Positions 12,167-23,816 are shown, numbered from the stretch's first letter. The stretch: 64,000 nucleotides of DNA from Gonocerus acuteangulatus (GCA_946811695.1 OX328124.1:95317304-95381303); one strand, 5' to 3'. Notes: generated from the sequence alone by a model not told the origin. Numbers and translations: made by a program.

Positions 12167-13113
12167 TTAACCCTCAACTGGTAACATGTAAATTTTTTAC
12201 GTTATAAGTAACATACGTCTGTGAGACCTATGCATGGTAAAAATATTTTTGGGGGGCAAATATTTTGAAAAAAATTGGTTTTAATGAAGGTATAGTTTAT
12301 TAAATTAATTGAAAAAATAATTTTCATCGCTACGTATTAAAATCATCTCTAAAAACAAATACAAATTCATCGCTCTAGGAGCTCAAGTATTGGATACTTT
12401 TATTGAACACTCTAGCCACAAGGATTCAACATTTTATGGATTTGTAAGTTGTTTGTGTTCTTTTTGAGTAAGGTCTTTAGCGGCACGTAGTCTATTTGGG
12501 AGAATAATCGCAAATTTTCTGAAGCCTGCCAATTGTTTCTTCAGGTTCCCCTAACCCAAGAATACTCTCGTCCCATTTTCTTGACGTCATCTTGTATGTT
12601 TAACAATTTAAAAACAACGTCACCTTTTTTTATTATCAAACTGTTTATTGGTGAATTTATGTAATCATATTTTATCATTGTTTGCGTGGAATGGAAGAAT
12701 TTACCAAGCCTGACCGCAATCATATAGTAAAATATTGCCAGCGTCCACTGTCTCGAATAAAATATAAATAGAGAGGAAAAATAATTAAATTTTGTTTTAA
12801 ATGGGTATTGTAGGTTATCTGCGTACCTCAGTTGTAGTAAATAAATCGTTTCAGGCAATACACGTCTGTGAGACGAACATGAAAATGAGCGCTATTAGAA
12901 ACAGGCGTCTACCAGACGTAGTACTTTTTAGTTGGTGCCTTACTACTACCACAAAATACAATTGATCGGGTTAAAATTTCACTAGCGTTTTTTACAATAA
13001 CTAAATTGAGCATACACTGGAGGCTTAATTTTACAAATGGTTCTAAACACCACAATGCGGGAAAATACTACACCTAGGCGTCTCTCAGACGTATGTTACC
13101 AGTTGAGGGTTAA
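12167..13113 (-). mobile_element. piggyBac-family element remnant with TTAA target duplication
   Basis: Perfect 17-bp terminal inverted repeats, CCCTCAACTGGTAACAT at 12171-12187 and its complement at 13093-13109, are each flanked by TTAA (12167-12170 and 13110-13113). TTAA targeting with CCC-initiated termini is diagnostic of piggyBac. The element is only 939 bp and retains a decayed transposase C-terminal region, so it is internally deleted and non-autonomous. Four copies of a partial palindrome CGTCTnnnAGAC lie inside, at 12216-12228, 12863-12875, 12906-12918 and 13079-13091. Confidence 0.93.
12388..12858 (-). pseudogene. piggyBac transposase, decayed C-terminal region
   Basis: On the minus strand a frame of about 105 codons (12541-12858) contains SRQWTLAIFYYMIAV, which corresponds to the RRWPmaiFyNmiD region near the end of the piggyBac catalytic domain. 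Downstream, after a frameshift and in-frame stops, 12388-12520 encodes KICDYSPK and then TTYKSIKC, resembling the cysteine-rich zinc-binding domain that ends these transposases; several cysteines are lost. The N-terminal and most catalytic parts are absent. The reading direction and position inside perfect piggyBac termini support the assignment. It is not functional. Confidence 0.7.
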
Positions 13114-14743
13114 ATTAAAACATTTTGTATCCAAGTACGAATGACATTACACTAGCAAGGCCACAAAAATAGTAGGTATTAGACTTTAAGCACAGTTTTT
13201 CTTTCCCTTAGACTTTTAGCTTCATGTGTATAATGATGTAAAATATATAATGTATGCATAATATATGTATATACATATATATATAAACAAATATCGATAA
13301 TCGACGCTCATATTTGTCACCTAGTAGATAAATTCAAATCTTGGAGGATTTTAATTTTTTATGAATGCAACTCGGCCTTCCGAATGTGATAATAATAATG
13401 TGATATAAACTTTATTTAAAACGAAATAAAATGGGCTGCCCAATTAAATTGGGTTGCTAGATACTCAGCGTGCTTATCATCCATTCGGAAATAGGGTTAA
13501 TTTACAGGCTGAAGATGTTAGGAATTCGAAATGAGGAAAAGAGAATATAGATGAACAAAGAAGGCTATAATGATGGAAGAAAAGGAATTGATAGAATTGA
13601 AATTAATGTCTAAAGCATATAAAGAAACAGTGTGAATGGATGATTAGCAGTCAGTGGCTATATTTGTGATTAGCGATTATTTGACCACTAATATGGACTC
13701 AGCTATTGTCATCTTCCCTGAAGGACTCGGAGGATCCTTTAAAGGAAGATGGCTGTGCTCTTCTGTATGGTCCATCTTGATCCGAACCACAGTACCTTCA
13801 CTATATACTTGCTCTTCCCGTATAGCTGTTGACATTTCTCTTGGTAGTTTGCCGCGCATTTCGAATAAATGGATTTCTTTTCGGCATCTACTTCTTCGGC
13901 CTCTTTGGTGTCGTTGGTTTCCAAGCATACCGTGGGATCGAGTATATTAAAACCGTATAAAATAAATGGCGATTGAGAATAGGCTTTCCGTTTTTTTCTC
14001 TTTACCCTGAGGATCTCGTTTACTTTAGTTATTTTAGGCTGATAATGTATTTTTGTGGAACTAATATAAAATTACCTACCAGATATATTGAACATCTGCG
14101 AGATGATAAAGCTGAAAGCAAATAGTAATTCTGTTTTCACCTGTAGGCTTGGGTTTAATTTGATCCAGCTAAGGAGGACCCTAGCCGGTCACACCTCGAA
14201 TCAAGGGGACAATGGGTTCGACATGGAGGAAGCCATCGGAGAGGATATCTGGCGTAATGGCCTGTATCCGGGGAGTAGAGCCTTTTTTACGACCTCAGCA
14301 ATAATGGAAGGACTCAGGGGGGATGGATACTAACAAGGAACAGTAGCCACAATGGATGGCCGCTAGCTGGGTCATTTGTTTTCATTTGTATGTCACTGTC
14401 CGGTTAACGTTTCTTTTATTTAAGGCCTTAGAGATTGTGCTTTGTGACATCCTCCGCGGATGTGGTATCTCTTCTAGCATCATTTGAAACAATAGCCGCA
14501 ATTTCGAGGGACTGTAATCAAGGGGGGATGAACACAAAGGATACCTAGTACAAATGGGAAATCACCAAACTTAGTTCAAAACAATGTCTTCTATTGTCAT
14601 ATCTTGTGGGGCGAGACCTTAGTGTATGGGATTGAGTGGATTTCTGTGGGATAGTGGTTTGACGGTAGTAGATTGACGAATCCGACCAACAAAATGATCC
14701 CAATCCATGCCAGAGATACGGGTATCATTAAAAAAAACGTATA
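13114..14743. other. No confirmed gene; two GC-richer segments
   Basis: Segments 13677-13930 and 14140-14335 are clearly less AT-rich than their surroundings and have overlapping open frames of 60-98 codons on both strands. The minus-strand frame of 13677-13928 includes EEQVYSEGTVVRIKMDHTEE. I recognise no domain, so these may be fragments of unknown transposons or decayed exons. (TA)-rich sequence lies at 13258-13286. Confidence 0.35.
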
Positions 14744-14924
14744 TTAGCATAAATATGTTTTAGCGATGACTAAACTAAAAAGAGTGTTACAAAACAATGT
14801 CGCAAAAAAGAGTCCGCTGGCGTTCGCGCATGCGCGGTGGCCATGTACGAAAAGGAAGACTGCATGATATACAGTACATTACATAGGTTTGCCAGGTGGA
14901 CGTAAAGCACATTTATGTTCCTGA
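14744..14924 (+). mobile_element. MITE, third family, copy A
   Basis: The left end contains TTAGCATAAATATG and TTTTAGCGATGAC. The right end contains GTAAAGCACATTTATG, an imperfect inverse. The interior (GTCCGCTGGCGTTCGCG, CATGTACGAAAA, TACAGTACATTACATAGGTT) matches 48495-48682 in the opposite orientation. A GCGCATGCGC palindrome at 14825-14834 is specific to this copy. Confidence 0.75.
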
Positions 14925-16105
14925 ATTGGAGAAGAACGAATTTTACACACTTCTTTCTTCAAATTATAAGAAACTGTATAGTATGTTTATTTAATTATAA
15001 TTTGTACTCTTTTGGTCAATCTTTCTACTTGACAAAATATTTGCAATCTTATATCTAATTTCCACCTAGGGAAAGATAGAAACAACGTATTATTTGTGAT
15101 TGAGATTTCATTTAATAATAATTTAAATTTTTCTAATACAGTTGATATTTGAATTAAAATTATTTCTGAGCACCCCGTGCCTAAGGTAATTTCGACTCCC
15201 ACTAGTACTGGTGGCTATTCAATAATGGAAAAAACGCCTCATCTTGGCTATAAAATGGTGGTAACCTATAGATAACCGGTATATATATATTTGTCTCTTT
15301 GCTCTCCAGCTGCCCCAAAAGTGATCCAATTTTGATAAATGACGTACAAACATACTTTGTCTTTATTTTTTAACCAGCAGAATCCGTCTACCGGTGCACT
15401 GTTTTTCTTCGGCGAAATTCACCCACAAAAAAAAAAAAAAATTAGCGCTTAAGGTTTTGCGTTTGTGGGCGTCCAGGTACACATTTTAAAACTTTTCTAA
15501 TGTAGGAAAACCAATTTCATCGATGTATATAATCATACGTACACATTTAAACTACCTTTGTTTTTCTGATGTATGGGTATTGAAACGAGAAATTTTCTAA
15601 TTAGCGCTTCCAGATTGCGTTAACGCGTTGACGTCATGGGCAGGTTTCCTCCCCATGGAGTGACGAAGAACCGCGCTAAATATTACTATTTTTTTTTTTT
15701 TTTTTTTAGAAAAAGGACTTTGGTTTCTTAGAAGACGTATCTGTGTGTGCTGATCGTAAAATATACGAAACACCATCAAGTAATATTAAATACAATCCTT
15801 TATTTTAATATGTTATCATGTTTCCCTGAAGTTGGATATTTGTAATAAGACTTTCCCTGGTCTTGGAAATGGTTAAATCTAAGAAGAAAGTAGCCAAAGG
15901 CTATTGTAGTGGAATGGAAATCCTTGTGCCCCGGGCTAAGCCGGGATCAGTAGAATGCTGCTTATCGGATTGCTCGCCTTGCGAATCGGCTTTTGTGTCG
16001 CCCGATATCGTCTCATTTCCTTATAATAGCCGTTTCTAGATCCCAGCTATCCCTTGGGTATTGTAGCTCTTTCTCTTAGCTAAAGCTGATTTAATACTGC
16101 TCTAC
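14925..16105. other. No gene seen; F2-like block at 15628-15680
   Basis: At 15628-15680 the motif TCATGGGCAGGTTTCCTCCC...GAACCGCGCTAAA resembles the F2 ends at 8258-8318 and 19944-19998. A T19 run follows at 15689-15708. Segment 15890-16100 is GC-richer but shows no reading frame of note. Confidence 0.45.
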
Positions 16106-16190
16106 TGGGGTCTTCCGTAGTCTAGTGGCTAGCGCGGTGGATTCATAAGCGGGAGATGGTGGGTTCGATTACCACCTCCGGCAGGAATTT
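16106..16190 (+). repeat. tRNA-derived SINE head, copy 1
   Basis: GTAGTCTAGTGGCTAGCGC (A-box region) is followed by GATTCATAAGCGGGAGATGG and GGGTTCGATTACC (B box). The order and spacing fit a tRNA-derived pol III promoter, closest by eye to tRNA-Asp/Glu-type 5' halves. The putative acceptor-stem halves do not pair and the T stem has a mismatch, so it is not a functional tRNA gene. A second copy at 31752-31830 shares the middle block. Confidence 0.65.
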
Positions 16191-17292
16191 TCTCATCTCA
16201 AGAAATAAAAATACTGTTCTACTGCACGAATTTGTTCTCTAGTTTAGTTTGGACATTTGTTAAAATTAATTAACCAGTAGGACAACTATATTTCGGATTT
16301 ATTACATATTATTGGAAATTAAAAGCAAAGTTCTTGAACGGCCCTTAAGCAAGAGATGCAAAAGAAGGGAAGAAATTATTCTTAACTTATTTTATTTTAT
16401 TTCTCGGCTCCTAGGGCGCATTGGACGGAACGGTCGGACACGTGTCGACTATGTTTCGGTATAGAATCACCAGAAAAAAAATGGGCCGTATCGGTGACCC
16501 CACCACTGTATACTCCCCTTGATAGTGATTTGTCTGCTATTCTGGAATAACTTGGCATATTTATTTTAGCTGTCAAATATGATTTACTCTATTATAACAA
16601 AACGGAATATGCTGCATATCATTAAACCTATGTAAATATTTGTAGAATTTTATCAATGCCTACTTGTTTGAATAAAATCGTTGCATGTTGGTGTATATGT
16701 TATTCTGAAGAGTTAATGTTCCGTGTGTGGTTGAGTTCGCATGACAGCTGGAGTCCAGACTAGTATTTACCTTCGTCGCCGCCGTGTTTACCGATACCTG
16801 GGGCCTTTGTCCTATAGTTCCAATGTTAAACACCACTAACTACCTAGAGCTTAACTATGATTCCAATGCATAAGCAGCAATAAATTAACACTTGAACAAT
16901 AACTATTATTTTAGGGCTGTTAGCAAAATAAACATAGACAGAATAAGTTATAATATGAAGCGTATAAATCATACTGTTTTGATCTAGTATAGAAAATGAT
17001 CAAGTTAAAATTATTGCTCTTGATGAAGAACAAAATTATTGCTAATAGAAGTGCAAAATTATTGCTCACGGTTAAGAGTTGAACCCCATCTTATTCTTAT
17101 GGACGATTATGCATGGCATTGTATAGTGCCTGTGGAAACGATCTGGTGGCCCAAAATTAGTGAGTACAACTTCGGTGTACTACGATTTACCGTAGTACCG
17201 ATACTGTATCTCTATGAGTCTCTTATTGTGTTAAATTTAACTTTAATTATTGAGAAACCCCCCGAAACAGTTCACTGCTAAAACAATACACA
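16191..17292. other. No gene seen
   Basis: AT-rich with no supported gene or matched repeat. Confidence 0.45.
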
Positions 17293-17293
17293 C

Positions 17294-17346
<53 letters not shown>

Positions 17347-17352
17347 CATATG
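17293..17352. repeat. (TA)n microsatellite
   Basis: Sixty bases of TA with CA and GT interruptions. It is followed at 17371-17400 by GATGAAGCGGTTCCTGCGGG, resembling the F3 motif that follows other TA tracts. Confidence 0.9.
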
Positions 17353-17880
17353 ATTAATTACAATGTAATTGGCATGATGAAGCGGTTCCTGCGGGTCGTA
17401 ATTTCTTAAATACACTTAGGAAGAAATAGGTAAAAAAATATTACATGAATGGGTATTTATATTCAATTCCTAGGTCTAAATCTGCTGGAAATATTCTTAG
17501 AGACCCTTAAGTAGTTTCCAAGAAGGTGTAGGACTAGGGAGCGAGGGAGGCTGGAGTTGGCTAGACGAACTGTCTCCAGAAATAGGGAGGGAGCTGCAAG
17601 GTTTGGCATGGCCGAGGGCAATGATCCTACCTCCAGGACTGTCTATAGGCCATTCATAGCCTGCGGGCTTTCTATGGGCCGAGACGAGGGAAGTAAAGGA
17701 AGGTCAGTGCCTTGTGAGTTAGTCTCGACGCAGTAAAGGCTATTCACGAGACGCAGGGAGAGGTGGAGAGAGAGAGAGAGGGGGGGGGAGAGATATAGCT
17801 TATGAGGTAATCCGGAAGTACCGACTAGAACATTTCACGCTTCAGAACCAAAATATCACAAAATAACGGCGGTTCAAACT
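17353..17880. other. No gene seen; GC-richer block
   Basis: Sequence at 17500-17800 is noticeably GC-rich for this window and ends in a GA/G-rich run (17766-17792), but has no sustained frame and no repeat that I can match. Confidence 0.4.
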
Positions 17881-17881
17881 T

Positions 17882-17927
<46 letters not shown>
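17881..17927. repeat. (TA)n microsatellite
   Basis: Uninterrupted TA run of about 44 bases. Confidence 0.95.
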
Positions 17928-17929
<2 letters not shown>

Positions 17930-17995
17930 TTCTCTTATACTATATCAAGGCAAGACTTATGGTACAGTGTAAGATAAACCCTCCTAAAAGAGATA

Positions 17996-18042
17996 AAAGT
18001 CCGACTCGCAGGAACTGCGTCATCTTAGCGCGGTTCCGTTCA
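17996..18042. repeat. F3 repeat copy 1
   Basis: AAAGTCCGACTCGCAGGAAC then TGCGTCATCTTAGCGCGG and TTCCGTT are shared almost base for base with 37467-37510. Both copies lie just 3' of a TA tract. A weaker version is at 49251-49275. Confidence 0.7.
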
Positions 18043-18491
18043 TATCTTTAGTGCTATAAGTAGAGGAATAGTAGCAGTTATTGGTGGGGTTTGATCTTTC
18101 GTGAAAAATATAAAATAAAATCTCAAAGAGAAAATAGATTTAAGGCGCCACAACAGGAAACTAACAGTATCATGATGACTTTTCCCACCTTCTCAACGTT
18201 CTCAAAATATGATACAATTTACCTTATGAATGCGCCAACGAAGCGAGAGAGTGTGTACGTTTTATGGAGTTTCTAACGTAGGAAAACGAATGAAACGATT
18301 TTAAAAGCTATGATTGTTTCAATTGAATACAGTTGCAGTAACTCGAAATTAATTTAAACTAATTTAAGATAATTAAATTTTGGTTGCCTTTGAAGCAGAA
18401 TTGAAAAGTTTTCGGAACTTTTCTTAATTATCTCGAAAACGGTTAGGAAATCATAGTTAGTGGAAGGTGACCATTCGCAGTTCCTTTTTAT

Positions 18492-18503
18492 ATTTACATA
18501 TAA

Positions 18504-18557
<54 letters not shown>

Positions 18558-18619
18558 TGAATATTTACAATCTGTATACATAAATACAACAAGTAAAATA
18601 TGTGCATTTACATATAACA
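18492..18619 (-). mobile_element. Very short retro-insertion with 14-bp target-site duplication
   Basis: The insert 18506-18605 is flanked by perfect copies of ATTTACATATAACA (18492-18505 and 18606-18619). On the minus strand it is only about 50 nt of sequence ending in GATTGTAAATATTCAAT followed by a 50-base A tail. The same 3' end is found in the insertion at 31621-31738, so both derive from one source retroposon. This is an extremely 5'-truncated copy. Confidence 0.93.
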
Positions 18620-18744
18620 AACGTATAATTGCCATATTATAATTTATATTACGCACCTATAATAGATATACTTTAAAGCCAAGAGATCTTAGTAGATATT
18701 TATTTTAACAACATGAAATTTACATCGTCAAGGGATGGTTGGGA

Positions 18745-18925
18745 TTGCTGGCTCATTATTCTTACTTGTAATTTGTGTATATTTCTTTCTAGCTGCCAAA
18801 CTGCAGCCGAAACGTCCGATATAGATTTATGTGCCTGAAGATCTGACGTTTTTTTCTCCTAGCGGAATCCCAACCATGCCCTGACTTCGTATCACCACAA
18901 CGGCTAACTATCTCCATCTCCAACA
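18745..18925 (+). repeat. Dispersed repeat family F1, plus-strand copy
   Basis: It contains CTTACTTGTAATTTGTGTAT, GCTGCCAAACTGCAGCCGAA, ACGTCCGATATAGATTTATG, then CCTGAAGATCTGACG and GGAATCCCAACCAT, ending GGCTAACTATCTCC. The first half matches the reverse complement of 53008-53110; the last part matches 7188-7250. Confidence 0.6.
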
Positions 18926-19650
18926 TGATATTTAATTAATTATTCAAGTACTATTTGAAACTTAAAACTAATTGCATAATTAAAACCATTTAATTTAATT
19001 TATATTAAGAAAGAACTATGAAATTTAATTGAGATTCTCAAGCCACAATGGAGTGTAAATGTATGACGGTCACTGAGCTTCGCAGCCAAACCAACAAACA
19101 GAAATAAACTGGAATAAATTTCAGGTCAAGTAGTCTGGGAGGTGAGAAGATTCCTGCTTAATTAAGGACTTCAAACAACTCTTTTCCATGGTAATTAAAA
19201 ACGGGAAATTAGAAAGAACTACGAGTAATTGAGGAAATAGCACCAGTTGGACAAACTTATATTTTTTTTTTTTTTTTTGTCAAAACCATAATGTAATCTC
19301 CATTTAAATAGTCCAGTACTTGAAAGGAAATGTTCAATTCACATTTTTAATTTCGTTTTTCTTCTCCGCTAGCATACAGATGTAAAACAAATTGCAGAAT
19401 GTAAACAAACATGCTAAAGAAGTAACTTTAAAAGATTCACATTGAACAATTACAGAGATCTGGGATCGAAAAGTGCATAGAAATTTTTATTACATAATGG
19501 AGCAAAAAAAAATCGGTCATTTTTGGATTCAGCATAACAAAAACATGAAGAAACATCAGATAAAAGATTCCATGCAGCTAGTTTTTTTTTCTTTTATAAT
19601 CTATCTTTTTTTTTATAATCTGTCCAAAAGAACAACACTAACACTTTTGA
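18926..19650. other. No gene seen
   Basis: AT-rich, with a T17 run at about 19262-19278. Confidence 0.5.
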
Positions 19651-20000
19651 AGTTTTAAGCACTTATTTATCTGATTAAAATCGCCCAATTAGAAATTGCT
19701 TCGGAATCTTTTGGTAGATAATTTAGTACGATTTCGAATGGTTTCTTGTCATTTACCACGACTTTATAAACATTTCGAGATATTTAAGAAAATATACGAA
19801 GATCCCATAATTTCCTTGCCTATTAATAAAACAGATCTTCTAGTTAAATATTAAACGCCTGGAACAGTTTTAAACTGAATCACCAAGCTAAAACTGTTTA
19901 TATATAGACACACCCACTTTCTAGTCGGTACTTTCGGATTCCGCCATGAGGTCAACCTCAGAAGCAGGCTTCCTCCCTATGGAGGGAGGAACCGCACTAA
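19651..20000 (+). repeat. Dispersed repeat family F2/F4, copy 1
   Basis: AGTTTTAAGCACTTATTT, AATTGCTTC, CGAGATATTTAAGAAAATA and CTATTAATAAAA are shared in order with 37805-38010. The end, GGTCAACCTCAGAAGCAGG...GGAGGGAGGAACCGC, matches 8270-8310. This links blocks that occur separately elsewhere into one roughly 350-400-bp family. A related minus-strand stretch lies at about 18265-18480. Non-coding. Confidence 0.6.
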
Positions 20001-20406
20001 AACACGCAGTCATAGACTGCAAAGGGAAAGACAATTTAATCATCTTTAAAAATCAGGACATCCGATCTTAATTTAAGGCAACAAAAAGAAAGGATGATAG
20101 ATGATTTAAACTGGGTATTGCGTTAAGAATAAGGACCCCACGATAGAACGGGATAAACTTAGCAATGCCAAAACATTCTGAAGTAACTCTACAACTGGAA
20201 CAGCCTGAAAATTAAGTGATTGAGGACTTCACTAAAAAACTTTATATTTTCCCGTCAGATGTTTTCATGAAGATATATCTTTCAACAGAACTTTCCTTTT
20301 ATAATTCCCAAATATCTATTTATGTACGTTACTTTTTATCCCACGACATTCACGGTAATATTGTAAAGACAATATGAATTATTCACATATGCTATATGCT
20401 CAATAA
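20001..20406. other. No gene seen
   Basis: AT-rich spacer. Confidence 0.5.

Positions 20407-20468
<62 letters not shown>
20407..20468. repeat. (TA)n microsatellite
   Basis: Uninterrupted TA run of about 54 bases with a terminal GTATAT. Confidence 0.95.
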
Positions 20469-20469
<1 letters not shown>

Positions 20470-20769
20470 AGTTAGAAGGACATTCGGTTTGTGATACGGC
20501 TTTTCTCTCCAGCGGTGTTGCTCCTCTCCATGCTATAATAAAATTTCTCTTGTCAACAGTTAATATTAAACCAAATTTCAAGGAATGACATATTGCCGTA
20601 CCGAAGACTAGCAGTAAGCACAGAACCATTTCTGAAGACAAAGCAGACACAATAGAGTTTTACAAGGTTAGTAAATCAGTAAAATTACACCTACATAAGG
20701 ACAGCTTTTACTAAACACCCTCACACTTATCACGGCTCATCTACATATGCATGCAGTCCATCAAGCCCA

Positions 20770-20833
20770 AGGTGGCGCGTGACAAAAGATCGCCTACGCA
20801 GCCTCAAAGGGGACCTTTTGTCACGCACCACCT
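20770..20833. repeat. Inverted repeat able to form a 19-bp stem
   Basis: AGGTGGCGCGTGACAAAAG at 20770-20788 is the near-perfect inverse of CTTTTGTCACGCACCACCT at 20815-20833, with a 26-bp loop. It may be a small foldback or MITE core. Confidence 0.8.
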
Positions 20834-23587
20834 ACAATATCATTACCATGTTTATGTTCGTACCTTCCATCTCCTGGTCATCTACAGTGTACGCAATGCA
20901 GAATAATTTTAAACGTATTATACCATAACGTGGTTACCAGAATTTCATAAATCATATGCGAACCGAAGGTGAGGGGGGCCAGAAAACAGAGAATAAACAC
21001 TTCAATTAATTTCTAAATACCTCTTCAGGGACCGAAAACTCACGAAACCAATAATACAGCGTAAATGCACCAAGGCAAACCTGTACCTACGATGGCCAAG
21101 TCAATAGTATGAATACTACGCATTGGTAAAAAAGGGATTGCAAAAAAAAAAAATAAAATAATAATCCTCCAGAAGAATTTTCAGTTAATGAACGTACGGT
21201 TCTTTTGTTTTATCATTTTTTTATAATAAGAAATAATGGTACTTACGTATTGGCTTAAACTCTAGCCAATTACACTCGTTGATAATATAGATCAAGGATC
21301 GTTTTTCGATGCATATTGGACCGATATGCAATTAAACAGTGCTTCCTTCGTTTCGGTAAAATAAAAAACAAACTAGGAAAACAAACAACAAACCGCGATT
21401 TCCTAGAGGAACAACAAACATAGAAACACCATGTACAAATGAATTGCGTTCTAAATAGGAAGGGAACAAGACGGTTACAAACAAAAAAATGACACAATAG
21501 GAATGGTCCAATAGAAATGCGGTATCCATGATCCAGATCTCTGAACGACACTCACATCTTTGACCTGTGTTGAAGCTAATACGTAAGTACCAAAATAATT
21601 AATAATTGTCTGACTCTTTAGTCAAATGTAGTGAATTCACCAGATGGTTAATAATACCTAAATAAAGGTTCCCTTGTCACAATTACTCTGTATTAGAGGT
21701 GCAGTGAGTTTTTTTTTTTTAGGCGTAAAGTGGTACTCAGAAAGGGGAGAAACAGGTGGAGCTTGGGAAGAGTAAAGATCCCCTTCAAGCTTCAAAATTA
21801 ATTTTTATCATCGAACTTCGGGCAATTTTTCGGACTTCGTTGTCGTTTAGGTATAATAAATTCACAATTTTAAGTAATATTAGTTATGAATTATCACAAA
21901 TTATTGAATTAATAGTCATTGGAGGTATGACTTAATCTGAATATCAACTCATACCTGCAAGCAATTATAGATAAATCAAGGCTTCTGCATAGCACAAAAT
22001 TGTGAAATTACAGTATTATGCCTGAAAAAGGACAACGAAGTACGAAACGCTTCGTTAAATTGGATACTTAAAACATTAGGAGGGTTCACTCAGGGGCGTA
22101 TATAGATAATAATTTTTTGGAGGTATGGAATACTAACAATATAGAACTTGGCATTGTTAGCCAACTAAAAAGCTATTACGCCGCAAAAAAATATCATTTT
22201 TTTCTGACCTAAATGATCTAATTTAATTTATTTTTAAGGTTTTTATGGCACACTTTCGGGGGGGGGGGGCTGCACCCCATGGGTTCGCTACCCATCTTTA
22301 ATTCTACCCATCCTATCACATAGTACTAGACGTGATAGTAATATTTTAAATAGCCTTTCTTTTGATTTATTACATGATTAAACGTAAATATTTTGGCAAC
22401 AATCGTACGATTCGGAGGACCTGCTTATTAGAGGATCATTGCCTAAAAGGTGGAAAGAAAGACAACGAAAGTCCACTTACACAGAAAGGCCTCTCCTTAC
22501 TGAGTTCTATCGACCCCTCGCTGGGTCTTTGCACTCCTGCATTATTGCTGCAGTGTTTAGTCTTCCAAGACGTTACGTTTCTCCTTCAATAAGCTCTCAG
22601 GGCGTAGAATAAAAATTGTCTCAAACTCTTATTTCAGTAGTATAAAATACCATCTTATTACCCTTAATAAACTCAATACAGTAATCAAATTGAAATTCTA
22701 CTTACATGAAATACCGCCAATGCGTCTTCAAGACCGATTGATTTCCACGCTGACTAGAGTCAATTGATTTCATTCGCCAAGACAAACGAGAAACACAGAT
22801 AAGCGTAACTCGTTTATTGAAATCCCATCATAGTATGCCGTGATAAATCAGTGTTTTCCTCGTACAACCGGGTTAAAATAAGAAAATTTTCTGATATTCA
22901 GAAAATCTTGTAAATATTTATTATTAACCTTTTTACTATCGGTATTAATCTATTTTTTCCTTCAATATAAAATCCCATAATTAAGCAGTAACTATACTAC
23001 TTTATGTATACAGTGTCAGAAAAAAATCTGGTTGCATCGTTTTTAAATAACTGGTTTAGTTATTAAGTATAAGTTTAAACCAACACAAGATATATTTACA
23101 GAAACACGTCCAGAATAGATTCATATACACACATGAAAGAATGCTCCCCTCCAGTGAAATAAATTATTAATATCAATACAGACCTCACACCTTAACACTC
23201 ACGGCCACCGTGAATATAATAAAAAAAATTCACATGGCTAACTTAAGAAAGTGTATTTCTAGTCCATCATCAATTAAAAGAAATTGTTGTACTTACAAGT
23301 AACTTATATGCTCACATACCTGTAACAAAAAAAAAAAAAAAATTGAATAAATCATTTCGTAACGAGGCATTAAAAACACTAAACAATATTATATAACAAT
23401 TATATTACTTATATATTTTTTATAATTTGTTTATAAAACGCTTTGTACATTTCAGGTGTAGAATGTAAATCTAATCAATTTGTCTCTAAAATGTATACCT
23501 ATTAATTTCAAACAAATGGTTTATTTTTATTCCTATCTGTATGAATAATACTGTCAGTAGATTATTGACAATGGTTTCTTTTTTGAT
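20834..23587. other. No confirmed gene
   Basis: Mostly AT-rich. At about 22091-22300 a segment beginning CAGGGGCGTATATAG and containing a G12 run (22258-22269) resembles the C-rich end near 46060-46090 and could be a hAT-like terminus, but no paired end was found. A 76-codon frame at 22362-22592 lies in GC-richer DNA without recognisable motifs. Confidence 0.4.
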
Positions 23588-23647
23588 AAGGCCCTGTTTT
23601 ACTTGCAAGTAAAACAGGGCCTTGAGTGTAACCATGGTTACACTCAA
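23588..23647. repeat. Two abutting perfect palindromes (36 bp and 26 bp)
   Basis: Positions 23588-23623 form a perfect palindrome, half-site AAGGCCCTGTTTTACTTG. Positions 23622-23647 form a second perfect palindrome, half-site TTGAGTGTAACCA. They overlap by two bases and neither has a spacer. Confidence 0.95.
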
Positions 23648-23815
23648 ATAAACCGACCAAAAGTTCACTTCGGTTTTAGAATTTATCATAAAACAATGCT
23701 GTTGAGGGATTGTTCTTAGGGTAGGTGACTTTGCCTAACAAGCTACCGTTCATCCTAACACAGTATAACTTGTTTTTTTTGGAGTAATCGAGCAACGCTA
23801 AAGATAATTATTTCA

Positions 23816-23816
23816 A

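Noticed and set aside
16106..16190. A functional tRNA gene
   Set aside because: The acceptor-stem halves do not pair, the T stem has a mismatch, and the same core recurs at 31752 in a SINE-like setting.
18460..18656. Frames encoding poly-Phe and poly-Lys
   Set aside because: They come from the A50 tail of a retro-insertion.
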